Shown here piece after piece: positions 33,231 to 40,858 of a stretch of 56,150 bases of DNA. Origin of the DNA: Rhizobiaceae bacterium (lineage in GTDB: Bacteria > Pseudomonadota > Alphaproteobacteria > Rhizobiales > Rhizobiaceae); the NCBI GenBank assembly GCA_029212415.1, contig JARGOF010000034.1:1-56150 (forward strand), written 5' to 3'. Position 1 is the first letter of the stretch; each line of letters begins with the position of its first letter. The position numbers and the translations under genes are program-made. Below the pieces are notes generated by a model that was given only the letters and a program-made list of their open reading frames with translations, was not told where the DNA came from and ran no database searches.

Positions 33231-34217
33231 ATGAAAAAACTGTTATCTTTGAGCCTTGGCCTTGCAATGGGCCTGACAACGGGTGCCGCAATGGCCAAGG
33301 ACAGCCTTGTTCTGCAGCTTAAATGGGTTACCCAGGCGCAGTTCGCCGGCTATTACGTGGCCAAGGAAAAGGGCTTCTATGATGCCGTTGACCTTGATGT
33401 CGAAATCAAGCCCGGCGGCCCGGATATCGCTCCGGCACAGGTGATTGCCGGTGGCGGCGCCGATGTGGTCATCGACTGGATGCCGTCTGCCCTGGCTTCG
33501 CGCGAAAAGGGTCTGCCCATCGTCAATATCGCCCAGCCTTTCAAGGAATCGGGCATGATGCTGACCTGCCTGAAGGAAAGCGGCATCAAGACACCGGAAG
33601 ATTTCCGTGGCCGCACCCTGGGTGTGTGGTTCTACGGCAATGAATATCCGTTCCTGTCATGGATGAGCCATCTGGGCATTCCGACCGACGGTTCTGCCGA
33701 AGGCGTGAAGGTTCTCAAGCAGGGCTTCAATGTTGATCCATTGCTGCAGAAGCAGGCCGACTGCATTTCCACAATGACCTACAATGAATATTGGCAGATC
33801 CTTGATGCAGGCATTTCCGCTGATGAGCTGATCACCTTCAAATATCAGGATCAGGGCGTCGCAACCCTCGAAGACGGCATCTACGTGATGGAAGCCGATC
33901 TGGAAGATCCCAAGAAGGTCGACATGTATCGTCGCTTCGTCAAGGCCTCGATGCAGGGATGGAAATATGCTGAAGAAAACCAGGAAGAAGCCGCCAATAT
34001 CGTCCTGGACAATGATGCAACCGGCGCCCAGACCGAAAAGCACCAGGTCCGCATGATGGGCGAAATCGCCAAGCTGACGGCCGGTTCCGACGGATCGCTG
34101 GATATGGCCGACTACGAACGCACGGTCAAATCCCTGCTTTCCGGCGGATCAGACCCAGTGATCTCGAAAGAGCCCACCGGCGCCACAACCGACGTGATCA
34201 CCAAGGACAACATGTAA
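33231..34217 (+). CDS. Periplasmic substrate-binding protein, NMT1/THI5-like, probably for a pyrimidine
   Basis: This secreted binding protein of 328 residues has a Sec signal peptide (MKKLLSLSLGLAMGLTTGAAMA). The mature start LQLKWVTQAQFAGYYVAKEKGFY is the NMT1/THI5 hallmark. Relatives bind hydroxymethylpyrimidine, riboflavin or other aromatic heterocycles. The position at the end of a uracil/thymine degradation operon supports a pyrimidine ligand, but this is inferred. A GAGGAG site precedes the ATG, and a strong terminator follows 33 bases after the stop. Confidence 0.9.
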   Translation: MKKLLSLSLGLAMGLTTGAAMAKDSLVLQLKWVTQAQFAGYYVAKEKGFYDAVDLDVEIKPGGPDIAPAQVIAGGGADVVIDWMPSALASREKGLPIVNIAQPFKESGMMLTCLKESGIKTPEDFRGRTLGVWFYGNEYPFLSWMSHLGIPTDGSAEGVKVLKQGFNVDPLLQKQADCISTMTYNEYWQILDAGISADELITFKYQDQGVATLEDGIYVMEADLEDPKKVDMYRRFVKASMQGWKYAEENQEEAANIVLDNDATGAQTEKHQVRMMGEIAKLTAGSDGSLDMADYERTVKSLLSGGSDPVISKEPTGATTDVITKDNM

Positions 34218-34250
34218 GTTTTGCGTCGATCATGATTGAAGAGAAGAGAG

Positions 34251-34274
34251 AAGGGGCCGTGTGGCCCCTTTTTT
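34251..34274 (+). terminator. Intrinsic terminator of the pyrimidine catabolism/transport operon
   Basis: An 8-bp stem (AAGGGGCC at 34251-34258 and GGCCCCTT at 34263-34270) with loop GTGT runs into six Ts (34269-34274). This is a textbook Rho-independent terminator at the end of the binding-protein gene. Confidence 0.88.
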
Positions 34275-34297
34275 GTGGTGAGGGGGAGGGGGCGTGT

Positions 34298-34453
34298 TTT
34301 GATGAAGATGCCGCCTATGCGCCATTGAGGCGGGCCGAAACAACTGGCCAACCTTTTGGCTACGCGGATTGGCTGAGGATGCTGGAGACGCGAACGGGAC
34401 GGGTACTTGTAGCGCTAAAGAGGGGCAGTAAGTCAAATGGAGGGATTGAGTAA
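34298..34453 (+). pseudogene. 3' remnant of a REP-associated tyrosine transposase (RAYT/Y1_Tnp)
   Basis: About 51 codons (FDEDAAYAPLRRAETTGQPFG...) are open to a TGA and match the C-terminal ends of the two longer copies at 37605-38259 and 40237-40855 (FDEDAAYAPLRG and [21 protein letters not shown]). The catalytic HUH and Tyr parts are absent. It sits directly downstream of the operon terminator, so this is a preferred or repeated landing site. Confidence 0.75.
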
Positions 34454-34470
34454 CCTGTCACGTAATAAAG

Positions 34471-34800
34471 TACACTGAACGCCTTGTCGAAGCTGGTATG
34501 GAACTATTGGGCGGCAGTGCTGGATATTCCTACGACAGTGCTCTGGCGGAAGCTATCAACGGACTTCACAAGGCTAAAGTGATCCAGAGACGTGGCCCGT
34601 GGCCCAGCTTCGAAGCTCCCGAATTCGCCACGCTTAAATGGGGTGACCTGTTCGAAAATCGCTGCCTTGCGGAATCCATCGGCAATATCCCGCCAGTTGA
34701 AGCCGAACAATGCTGCTACTCCGGCTGGACGAACCAGTTATCGCAGCATAATGTAAGGAATGCAGCCTCCGATAATCCTTGGACCTTTAATAAACTATGA
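34471..34800 (+). pseudogene. C-terminal remnant of an IS3-family transposase (OrfB, rve domain)
   Basis: The translation YTERLVEAGMELLGGSAG followed by YDSALAEAINGLHKAKVIQRRGPWPSFEAPEFATLKW and IGNIPPVEAEQ (given in pieces) has the order of the IS3 OrfB C-terminus (YDNALAE..NGLYKAE, GNIPPAEAE). The catalytic Glu region survives but everything upstream is missing, and the frame then runs into unrelated sequence. It marks mobile-element debris just before the AT-rich two-gene cassette. The stretch 34801-34937 holds no gene. Confidence 0.75.
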
Positions 34801-34937
34801 CCGATTTGGCAGGACAAATTTATAAATTAAATTGACCCGATTGTAGTTTCAGCACAGGTTTAGTTTACATCATGAACATAGCTTGAGTTGTCCAATCTTT
34901 TTTAGAAATGGTCCTATGTGCGACCGGGAGGCTTATA

Positions 34938-35990
34938 TTGGTAGCGGAACAAACGACGATCAGCCTCCGTGTAACAACGCGCGGTGAATTAACTGATTTC
35001 CTAGAACGCGAAAAAAAAGAATGCGCCCATTCAAACAAGGTGATTTCTGGAATTATCGGAAAGCTTTGGAATTATCGGGAAGAAGGTGTGGATTTCAGTC
35101 CATCCGTGGTGTATACTGACGATATTGTAGAGTTTTCCAAGAAGCTTCCCGGTTTTTCCCATTTGTTGTTAGGTGATTGTGTTGCGAGTGAGGATTCTGC
35201 AAAGAAAATACTTAAGGATTGTGCGCCTCTAACCGGTGAGAGCAGTTTAATATTTGTTGAACGAAAGGAGTGTGGGGGCAAACTGGACTATGGGATTTTT
35301 TCTTTCCTTAGATCACCTACCGCCATTGGAATTGAGGAGGCGCTTGCGCTGGACGAAAACCAATTTGCTGTTCTAATAAAAAAATCTTCGCCTACTGCGC
35401 TGCAAATTATTGGATCCAAAGGAAACTCAGTTTCCATACTAATGTCGACAGTACGTGAAACCGATAATTCTCAAGTGGAACTTGGAAAATTTGTCAAAGA
35501 TCTGATCTCTGGAATCGATGGTGACTGCGAAGCATTTGAAAAGTATTTAGGGAGACTTTTTTCGAAAGAGCTTACGGATTGCCATGGAACAATATTAATA
35601 TGTGCTACAGAGAATATGCACCCTGATATAGTTAGTATATCCGACAAGATATCACTAAATGAGGGAGTGGATTTCTTCACTTTATTTGAAGATTTTCGGA
35701 AGCAAGAGGATGCAGAATCGCTTCTTAAGCTTCAGCGTGCTGAAGATCTCCTAAGAGGTTTTTTATCATGTGACGGGATGATAGCTTTTTCAATCTTTGG
35801 AAAAATTCTCTCCTACCGAATTTTCTTCAAGCCCGATTATAAAGGGATTGATTTCGAGGTTGTAGGAGGCGCTCGCCGACGTGCTTTCGAGGGTATCTCT
35901 GCTCTTAAATCAAATAGTTTGAAGTCTACACTTTTTCGGTCTCAGGACGGTACCACCGCATACAAGGAGATTGCAGATGAACTCGTCTGA
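34938..35990 (+). CDS. Candidate diadenylate cyclase-like protein: N-terminal sensor-like region plus DAC/DisA_N-like core
   Basis: TTG 34938 is preferred because GGGAGG lies six bases upstream; ATG 34908 is an alternative. This gives 350 residues. The C-terminal part resembles a diadenylate cyclase core: HGT at 216-218, DGM at 279-281 in place of the DGA motif, GARRR at 311-315 in place of GTRHR, and SQDG at 335-338 in place of the SEE(N/D)G segment. The DG-to-RRR distance (about 34) is close to that in DisA. The N-terminal about 200 residues could be the DACNV-type sensor seen next to some DAC domains; I recall this architecture but could not search for it. The gene is clearly AT-richer than its surroundings, is flanked by transposase remnants and overlaps the next gene by 14 bases. 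Activity is unproven because two motif residues deviate. Confidence 0.55.
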   Translation: MVAEQTTISLRVTTRGELTDFLEREKKECAHSNKVISGIIGKLWNYREEGVDFSPSVVYTDDIVEFSKKLPGFSHLLLGDCVASEDSAKKILKDCAPLTGESSLIFVERKECGGKLDYGIFSFLRSPTAIGIEEALALDENQFAVLIKKSSPTALQIIGSKGNSVSILMSTVRETDNSQVELGKFVKDLISGIDGDCEAFEKYLGRLFSKELTDCHGTILICATENMHPDIVSISDKISLNEGVDFFTLFEDFRKQEDAESLLKLQRAEDLLRGFLSCDGMIAFSIFGKILSYRIFFKPDYKGIDFEVVGGARRRAFEGISALKSNSLKSTLFRSQDGTTAYKEIADELV

Positions 35991-37293
35991 AGTTGTTCCA
36001 TGGCAACCAGTTGCGAACCTTGTCGCTCTGGATATAGTTCAAGACCCGAAAATCATTGTTGGAAAGGCGATCAATCTGCGACCAAAGGAGCGGCAACAGG
36101 TAATCTCAAATTTTAAACTTCAAAACTACGAGATGGCTAGTAGCTATGTCTGGACCAAGTCGATGGCACTTCTGAAAAACAATCTTGCCTCAATGGGGAT
36201 GGATTTTATAGGAGAACTTCTTCAGCGACCCGACATCGACGCTGACTCAGACCCATCACAATCAGTGTCGGACTTTGAGGCAATTGAATTAGCTCATGAA
36301 TTGGGGGCGGTAACTAAAACCCAAAGGATGCGCTTACTTGTATCTGCAAATGTTGTCAGTCATTTTTCTAGATCGTTTGACGCCAACGATGATGGCTCTG
36401 ACATGATGCATGAGGAAGCATTGCAATGTGTTAAGGTATGTGTGCAATCCGTTCTTGGATTAGATAAGGTCGAGGCTGCTCAAAGTTTTGTCGACTTTCG
36501 AGAAAGATTAAGTACTGTTACTCTTGCTTCCGATGCACCAGAAATTGTTCAACTACTCTCGTCTCCGTATTTCTACAAAAAGACGTGCATTAGTATTCTT
36601 CTAAATATATTGAAGTCTGGAAAAGGAGCCGCCCTCGAGAATGGAAGTAGAAACACTTCCACAATAATACCCAAAGTGTGGGCTGAGCTAAAAGGCCCTG
36701 AGCGCTGGCAGATCGGCCAAGCCTATTCGGAACTTTTTAATGAAGGTAAGAGTTCTGCCATCAAAACTCTACATGGCGTTTTGGTTTCGACGAGCGGTTT
36801 TGACTATGTCCCTGAAAGCTTGCGCTCAAACAGCTTTACTAAAGCTGCACATGCCGTTCTAACCGCTCACCAAGGTATGGACAATTTTTACAATGAGCCT
36901 AGACCGATGAAGGAATTGGCAGCTATGGGATCATCAATTCCAGGTCCGGCCTTTGCAAATGTGATGACTGCTACTTTGGCGATAAAGTTGGGCAATAGAT
37001 ATGGTTTTTCTTGGGGGGCTCAAGAGTATGCGGATAAAATACTGCAGAACTTGACTAATGAGAGATGGGCATACTATCTGACCCAGCAACTCCCGCAGGA
37101 TTCTTTGATCCTCTCCAAGTTGGTTATCCTTGATTGTGCAGAACGCTGGATTTCTCTAATTCACGAGGCAGGAGTAGAGAAACCTGATACAACCAATAAA
37201 ATTCTTGGGGCGCTGCTGACTGCATCCTGCGATGGAGGTGATGGTAAGGCTTCAATCGTGACTAGAAAAGCGCAGGCGTTGTTTAGCGTCTGA
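35977..37293 (+). CDS. Unrecognised, probably alpha-helical protein coupled to the DAC-like gene
   Basis: The protein has 438 residues from ATG 35977, which follows AAGGAGA with ideal spacing; TTG 35971 is less likely. The start lies inside the preceding gene, so the pair is translationally coupled. I do not recognise the family. There is no signal peptide, no clear transmembrane helix, no Walker, nuclease, kinase or metal-binding motif. Predicted character is helical with conserved-looking Trp/Tyr/Gly segments such as ERWQIGQAYSELFNEGKSS (256-275 region), PGPAFANVMTATLA and ERWAYYLTQQLP. Codon use is AT-rich like its partner. It could be the effector, target or regulator of a nucleotide-signalling pair, but that is inference from the coupling only. 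Confidence 0.7.
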   Translation: MNSSEVVPWQPVANLVALDIVQDPKIIVGKAINLRPKERQQVISNFKLQNYEMASSYVWTKSMALLKNNLASMGMDFIGELLQRPDIDADSDPSQSVSDFEAIELAHELGAVTKTQRMRLLVSANVVSHFSRSFDANDDGSDMMHEEALQCVKVCVQSVLGLDKVEAAQSFVDFRERLSTVTLASDAPEIVQLLSSPYFYKKTCISILLNILKSGKGAALENGSRNTSTIIPKVWAELKGPERWQIGQAYSELFNEGKSSAIKTLHGVLVSTSGFDYVPESLRSNSFTKAAHAVLTAHQGMDNFYNEPRPMKELAAMGSSIPGPAFANVMTATLAIKLGNRYGFSWGAQEYADKILQNLTNERWAYYLTQQLPQDSLILSKLVILDCAERWISLIHEAGVEKPDTTNKILGALLTASCDGGDGKASIVTRKAQALFSV

Positions 37294-37329
37294 TTTGAAA
37301 GTCCAATTACAATTACGGTTATTCTGGTA

Positions 37330-37418
37330 GAATTACGGTAGTTGGTATGGACGCCCCCAACGACTTCAAAATGAGCCATACTGGGTTGTGTCAAAGCAAA
37401 TCAGTAGAGGAGACGTCC
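37330..37418 (+). repeat. IS110-type left-end leader, copy 1
   Basis: This 89-base non-coding leader (GAATTACGGTAGTTGG... to ...GACGTCC) is identical to 40040-40128. It precedes a truncated IS110 transposase and includes AGAGGAGA as ribosome site. In IS110-group elements the non-coding end upstream of the transposase encodes the bridge RNA; here the leader is shorter than usual, so retained RNA function is uncertain. Confidence 0.75.
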
Positions 37419-37604
37419 ATGACCAATATTACAACAATCGGGTTGGATTTGGCAAAGTCGGTTTTTCAGGTTCATTGTGCTGATCGGGATGGCCAGCCGG
37501 TCCTGCGCAAGAAGTTGCGGCGCGCTTCAGGTGCTTGAATTTCTTAGAAAGTTACCGCCGTGCCTGGTTGCCATGGAGGCCTGTTCGAGTGCGATACGTC
37601 TTGC
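37419..37604 (+). pseudogene. IS110-family transposase, N-terminal fragment, copy 1
   Basis: ATG 37419 starts MTNITTIGLDLAKSVFQVH, the IS110 DEDD-domain N-terminus with its first catalytic Asp in GLDLAK. An extra T after CGCGCT (37521-37526) shifts the frame, after which CLVAMEACSSA (second conserved part) can still be read. The IS110 sequence stops there and the RAYT start codon follows directly at 37605. Only about 60 of about 340 codons remain. Confidence 0.8.
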
Positions 37605-38259
37605 ATGGCCCGTATCGCTCGCAATGTCGTTCATGGTCTGCCACATCATGTTACCCAGCGATGCATCCGGCGGGGGCAGGTGTTTTTTGAAAAAGCCGAC
37701 CATGCCCTCTATCTGGATAGGCTGGTCGCCTGTGCAGCGCCCGCCTGATGCGAGATCTGGGCCTATTGCCTGATGCCAACCCTATCATTCTGGTGCCGTC
37801 CGAGGCAGATGGCCTGCGGCGGACCTTTGCCGATCTGCACCGCCGCTATACCGGGTATGTCAATGCAGGAGCACGAACCACAGGGCATCTTTGGCAGGGA
37901 CGCTATGGATCGGTGGATGAAACGTATCTGCTTCACGCCATCCGTTATGTCACGCTCAACCCGGTGCGGGCGGGATTGGTCAAACGCGCAGAGGAATGGC
38001 CGTGGTCAAGCGCCCGCGCCCATCTGGCAGGCGATGACAATGGCGTTGTAAAGGTTGCGCCCGTGCTGAAGCGTGTGGGTGATTTCGCCCAGTTCCTGGG
38101 TGAACCCTTTGATGAAGATGCTGCCTATGCGCCCTTGCGGGGGATACAGGCAATCGGTCGGCCTGTCGATCAGGAGGATTAGCTGAAGAGGCTGGAGAAG
38201 CAGACGGGCCGTGTTCTCATGGCGCAAAAGAGGGGCAGGAAGAAAAAAAGGGGATTAAG
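37605..38259 (+). pseudogene. REP-associated tyrosine transposase (RAYT), copy 1, inactivated
   Basis: It begins MARIARNVVHGLPHHVTQR, the normal RAYT start, and after a frameshift continues as IILVPSEADGLRRTFADLHRRYTGYVN, TGHLWQGRYGS and [22 protein letters not shown]. In intact relatives the segment MPNHIHLILVP supplies the HUH histidines. Here the DNA reads ATGCCAACCCTATCATTCTG, about seven bases short, which removes the HUH motif and shifts the frame. A TAG at about 38180 interrupts the C-terminus, whose remainder is still visible to about 38259. It is not functional. Confidence 0.8.
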
Positions 38260-38365
38260 TAAACGGTCACCGAAAAAAAGCTCACTTTCGCTGACACGAG
38301 GAACACGATAAAGACGATGGGTGATTTCTTCGCCTCATCAACGGGCTTGAATCCCATTGACTTGC

Positions 38366-38473
38366 CTGCTTGGCGAAAAAAGCAGCAGCCCGCTTCAAAA
38401 TAGCGCGCTCCTGGCGAAGAACCGCCTCCCGCCAAAATTCTTCCCTTAAAACCCGTCGTTCTCGTTTGGTCAC
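38366..38473 (-). pseudogene. Possible IS3-family OrfA remnant with internal deletion
   Basis: The minus strand reads VTKRERRVLREEFWREAV followed by LRQERAILKRAAAFFAKQ. The first part resembles the OrfA helix-turn-helix start (KRRxxxxEFKREAV) and the second the OrfA leucine-zipper end (LRQERDILKRAAAFFAKE), joined as if the middle were deleted. The similarity is short. The remaining stretch 38260-38677 holds no gene that I can support. Confidence 0.4.
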
Positions 38474-38677
38474 TGGACCCACCAGTCGTTATGCAAACGA
38501 TCAGAAAATCCCGCCACTTTTACGGGCAAGTCCAACTTGACCCTGACCAAAAAACAACTGGCAGTGTGAATCAATAATGGCAAGACCGGCTCTATGCCGG
38601 TGATGATTTCGATCCATCGCAAGAACCCGCAAAATAATGTCGGTAGGGTGTAGACCGCGGACACAAAGCTGTTTATG

Positions 38678-38700
38678 GATACGTTATAGTATAACATATC
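38678..38700. promoter_or_regulatory. Zur-type operator in front of the aztD-like gene
   Basis: Arms GATACGTTATA (38678-38688) and TATAACATATC (38690-38700) form an inverted repeat with 10 of 11 matches around one G. The sequence is very close to alphaproteobacterial Zur boxes (GATATGTTATA-type half-sites). It ends 13 bases before the ATG, where a bound repressor would block the promoter. Derepression on zinc shortage is therefore expected. Confidence 0.8.
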
Positions 38701-38713
38701 ATAGGAGCTATTC

Positions 38714-39952
38714 ATGTTGAGAAATGTCCCCCGTGCCGGGCTTGCAATCGGTTCGGTCGCGTTCGCGTTGATGTTTGCAGCGCACGCAGCGCTGGCGGAA
38801 AATGAAACAAAGGAGGTCTGGCGGTTGTTTGTGACCGATCAGGAGAAGGCTGAAATTACGGTGGTCGATCCGGCGCAGGGCAGCGTTGTCGACCGGTTTT
38901 CAACCAAGGGATATGTGACGCATCTCGTGCCAAGCGATAGCGGAGAGACGCTGTTTGCCGTGCAGATGGATCATGATGTGGTGCATGTCGTCGCCAGTGG
39001 CATTTCTCTGGGCGCACATGGCGATCACAGCGACATTGCAGCCAAGGATGCACAATTGCTCCCGGTTGAGCTTACGGGTGCGCGGCCAGTGCACGCGGTG
39101 ATGCATGGTCACGAGATCGTTCAATTCTACGATCGGGACGGAGAGGGGCGCGTATTTGACGAAGACGCTTTTCTAAGCGGTGACGCCACGTATACTGCAG
39201 TGAAGGGTGCGGCGCCTCACCATGGCGTAATCGTGCCGATGGGAGACTATTTTCTCGCCTCCGAACCCAATCTTGAGATCGAAATCAAGGAGGGTGAATT
39301 GCCGCCGCGATTGGGTGTAAAAGCGCTCGACAAAAACGGTCAGCCAGTGGGAGAAATTGCGACTTGCACCGGACTGCACGGAGAAGCCCATTCGGCAGGA
39401 TTGGTCGCCTTCGGCTGTGATGAGGGCGTGGTGATCGCCCGATCCGATGGTGGAGAAAAGCCGACATTCGAGATGCTCGCCTATGGTGATGACATGCCGG
39501 AAGGACGGGTCGGCCACCTTGCCGGTGGCAAGGCGATGCAGTTCTTTCTCGGCAATTACGGCGCAGACAAACTGGTCATCATCGACCCATCAAGCAAGGA
39601 CCCTTATCGGCTCGTCAGCCTGCCGGTGCGACTTGTCGATTTCGTCCTCGATCCGGTGGATGTGAAAATGGCATATGTGTTTACTGAAGATGGAAAACTT
39701 AATGTCCTCAATGTGTTGAGTGGCGATATCATCCGGTCTCTTCAAATCACCGAACCCTACAGCAAGGTTGGGCATTGGCGGGACCCGCGCCCGCGTCTTG
39801 CGATGATGGGTGATACCATTGCCGTGACCGATCCCCGCGAAGGCTTGATCCGGCGCGTAGATATACGTCGCTTCACGGAACTCGAATCGATTTCTGTCGG
39901 GGGGTTGCCCTTCAATATTGCAGCGGTCGGCGGTTCCGGTTTGCAGCACTGA
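38714..39952 (+). CDS. aztD: Periplasmic zinc metallochaperone AztD-like, orphan
   Basis: This exported protein of 412 residues has a signal peptide (GLAIGSVAFALMFAAHAALA). The mature part has repeated beta-propeller-like blades (WRLFVTDQEKAEITVVD, LFAVQMDHDVVHVV, KLVIIDPSSKDPYRLV). A His/Asp segment GAHGDHSD and the motif TGARPVHAVMHGHEIVQFYDRDGEG match what I know of AztD, which hands zinc to the AztC binding protein. No aztABC genes are nearby, although they normally accompany aztD. The gene has its own Zur-type operator and lies between two copies of the dead IS110-RAYT composite, so it may be a relict or have been carried in. GGAG precedes the ATG. Confidence 0.75.
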   Translation: MLRNVPRAGLAIGSVAFALMFAAHAALAENETKEVWRLFVTDQEKAEITVVDPAQGSVVDRFSTKGYVTHLVPSDSGETLFAVQMDHDVVHVVASGISLGAHGDHSDIAAKDAQLLPVELTGARPVHAVMHGHEIVQFYDRDGEGRVFDEDAFLSGDATYTAVKGAAPHHGVIVPMGDYFLASEPNLEIEIKEGELPPRLGVKALDKNGQPVGEIATCTGLHGEAHSAGLVAFGCDEGVVIARSDGGEKPTFEMLAYGDDMPEGRVGHLAGGKAMQFFLGNYGADKLVIIDPSSKDPYRLVSLPVRLVDFVLDPVDVKMAYVFTEDGKLNVLNVLSGDIIRSLQITEPYSKVGHWRDPRPRLAMMGDTIAVTDPREGLIRRVDIRRFTELESISVGGLPFNIAAVGGSGLQH

Positions 39953-39964
39953 GCCTGTTCCGGG

Positions 39965-39984
39965 GGGGCGGAGTGCACCCGCCC
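39965..39984 (+). terminator. GC-rich hairpin after aztD
   Basis: GGGCGG and CCGCCC-type arms around AGTGCA lie just after the aztD stop. No T-run follows, so it is only a weak terminator candidate. Confidence 0.35.
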
Positions 39985-40039
39985 TCTCGAGGACTTGGCC
40001 TTTCTTCATCGAAACGACATTCATATTGGAACGAACATG

Positions 40040-40128
40040 GAATTACGGTAGTTGGTATGGACGCCCCCAACGACTTCAAAATGAGCCATACTGGGTTGTG
40101 TCAAAGCAAATCAGTAGAGGAGACGTCC
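40040..40128 (+). repeat. IS110-type left-end leader, copy 2
   Basis: This leader is identical in all readable positions to copy 1 (37330-37418), in the same orientation, 2710 bases downstream. The adjoining coding parts differ at about 11 of 105 bases, so the leader is better conserved than the coding sequence. Confidence 0.75.
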
Positions 40129-40236
40129 ATGGCTAATATTACACCAATCGGGTTGGATTTGGCAAAGTCGGTTTTGCAGGTTCATTTTGCTGATCTCGAT
40201 GACCAGCCGGTCCTGCGCAAGAAATTGAGACGCGCT
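40129..40236 (+). pseudogene. IS110-family transposase, N-terminal fragment, copy 2
   Basis: MANITPIGLDLAKSVLQVHF and PVLRKKLRRAQ are the IS110 N-terminus, as in copy 1 but without its extra T. The IS110 part ends after about 36 codons and joins directly to the RAYT sequence; about 130 bases present in copy 1 (the rest of the IS110 fragment and the RAYT start) are deleted. Confidence 0.78.
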
Positions 40237-40855
40237 CAGGGGGCAACTGGCGCGGACAAGTGTTTTTCGAGGAAGCCGATTACGCGCTGTACCTTGATGT
40301 GCTGGCCGAGAGTGCAGCGCCCGCCTGATGCGAGATCTGGGCCCATTGCCTGATGCCAACCCTATCATTCTGGTTCCGTCTGAGGCAAATGGCTTGCGGC
40401 CTACCTTTGCCGATCTGCATCGCCGCTATACCGGCTATGTCAATGCACGAGCACGAACCACAGGGCATCTTTGGCCGGGATGCTATGGATTGGTGGATGA
40501 AACACATCTGTTCCACGCCAACCGTTATGTCACGCCAACCCAGTGCGGGCAGGATTGGTCAAACGGGCGGAAGACTGGGCATGGTCAAGGGCCCGCGCCC
40601 ATCTGGCAGGCGATGACAATGGCGATTTAAAGGTGGCGCCCGTGTTGGGGCGTGTGGGTGATTTCGCTCAGTTCCTCGGCGAACCCTTTGCTGAAGATGC
40701 CACCTATGCGTCCTTGAGGCGGGGAGAAACAATTGGCCGGCCTGTTGGCGAAACAGAGTGGTTGAAGACGCTGGAGAGGCAAGCCGGACGGGTTCTTGTG
40801 GCGCAAGAGAGGGTGGGGACGCCAAATACGGGGTCAAATACGGTCAAGCAAGCGT
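40237..40855 (+). pseudogene. REP-associated tyrosine transposase (RAYT), copy 2, inactivated
   Basis: It lacks the N-terminal about 25 codons. It carries the same HUH-removing lesion (ATGCCAACCCTATCATTCTG) as copy 1, then IILVPSEANGLRPTFADLHRRYTGYVN and TGHLW. A further frameshift near 40535 separates this from [25 protein letters not shown] and the C-terminal [21 protein letters not shown]. It ends with GGGGTCAAATACGGTCA, like the 3' ends of the other copies. Confidence 0.8.
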
Positions 40856-40858
40856 GAC

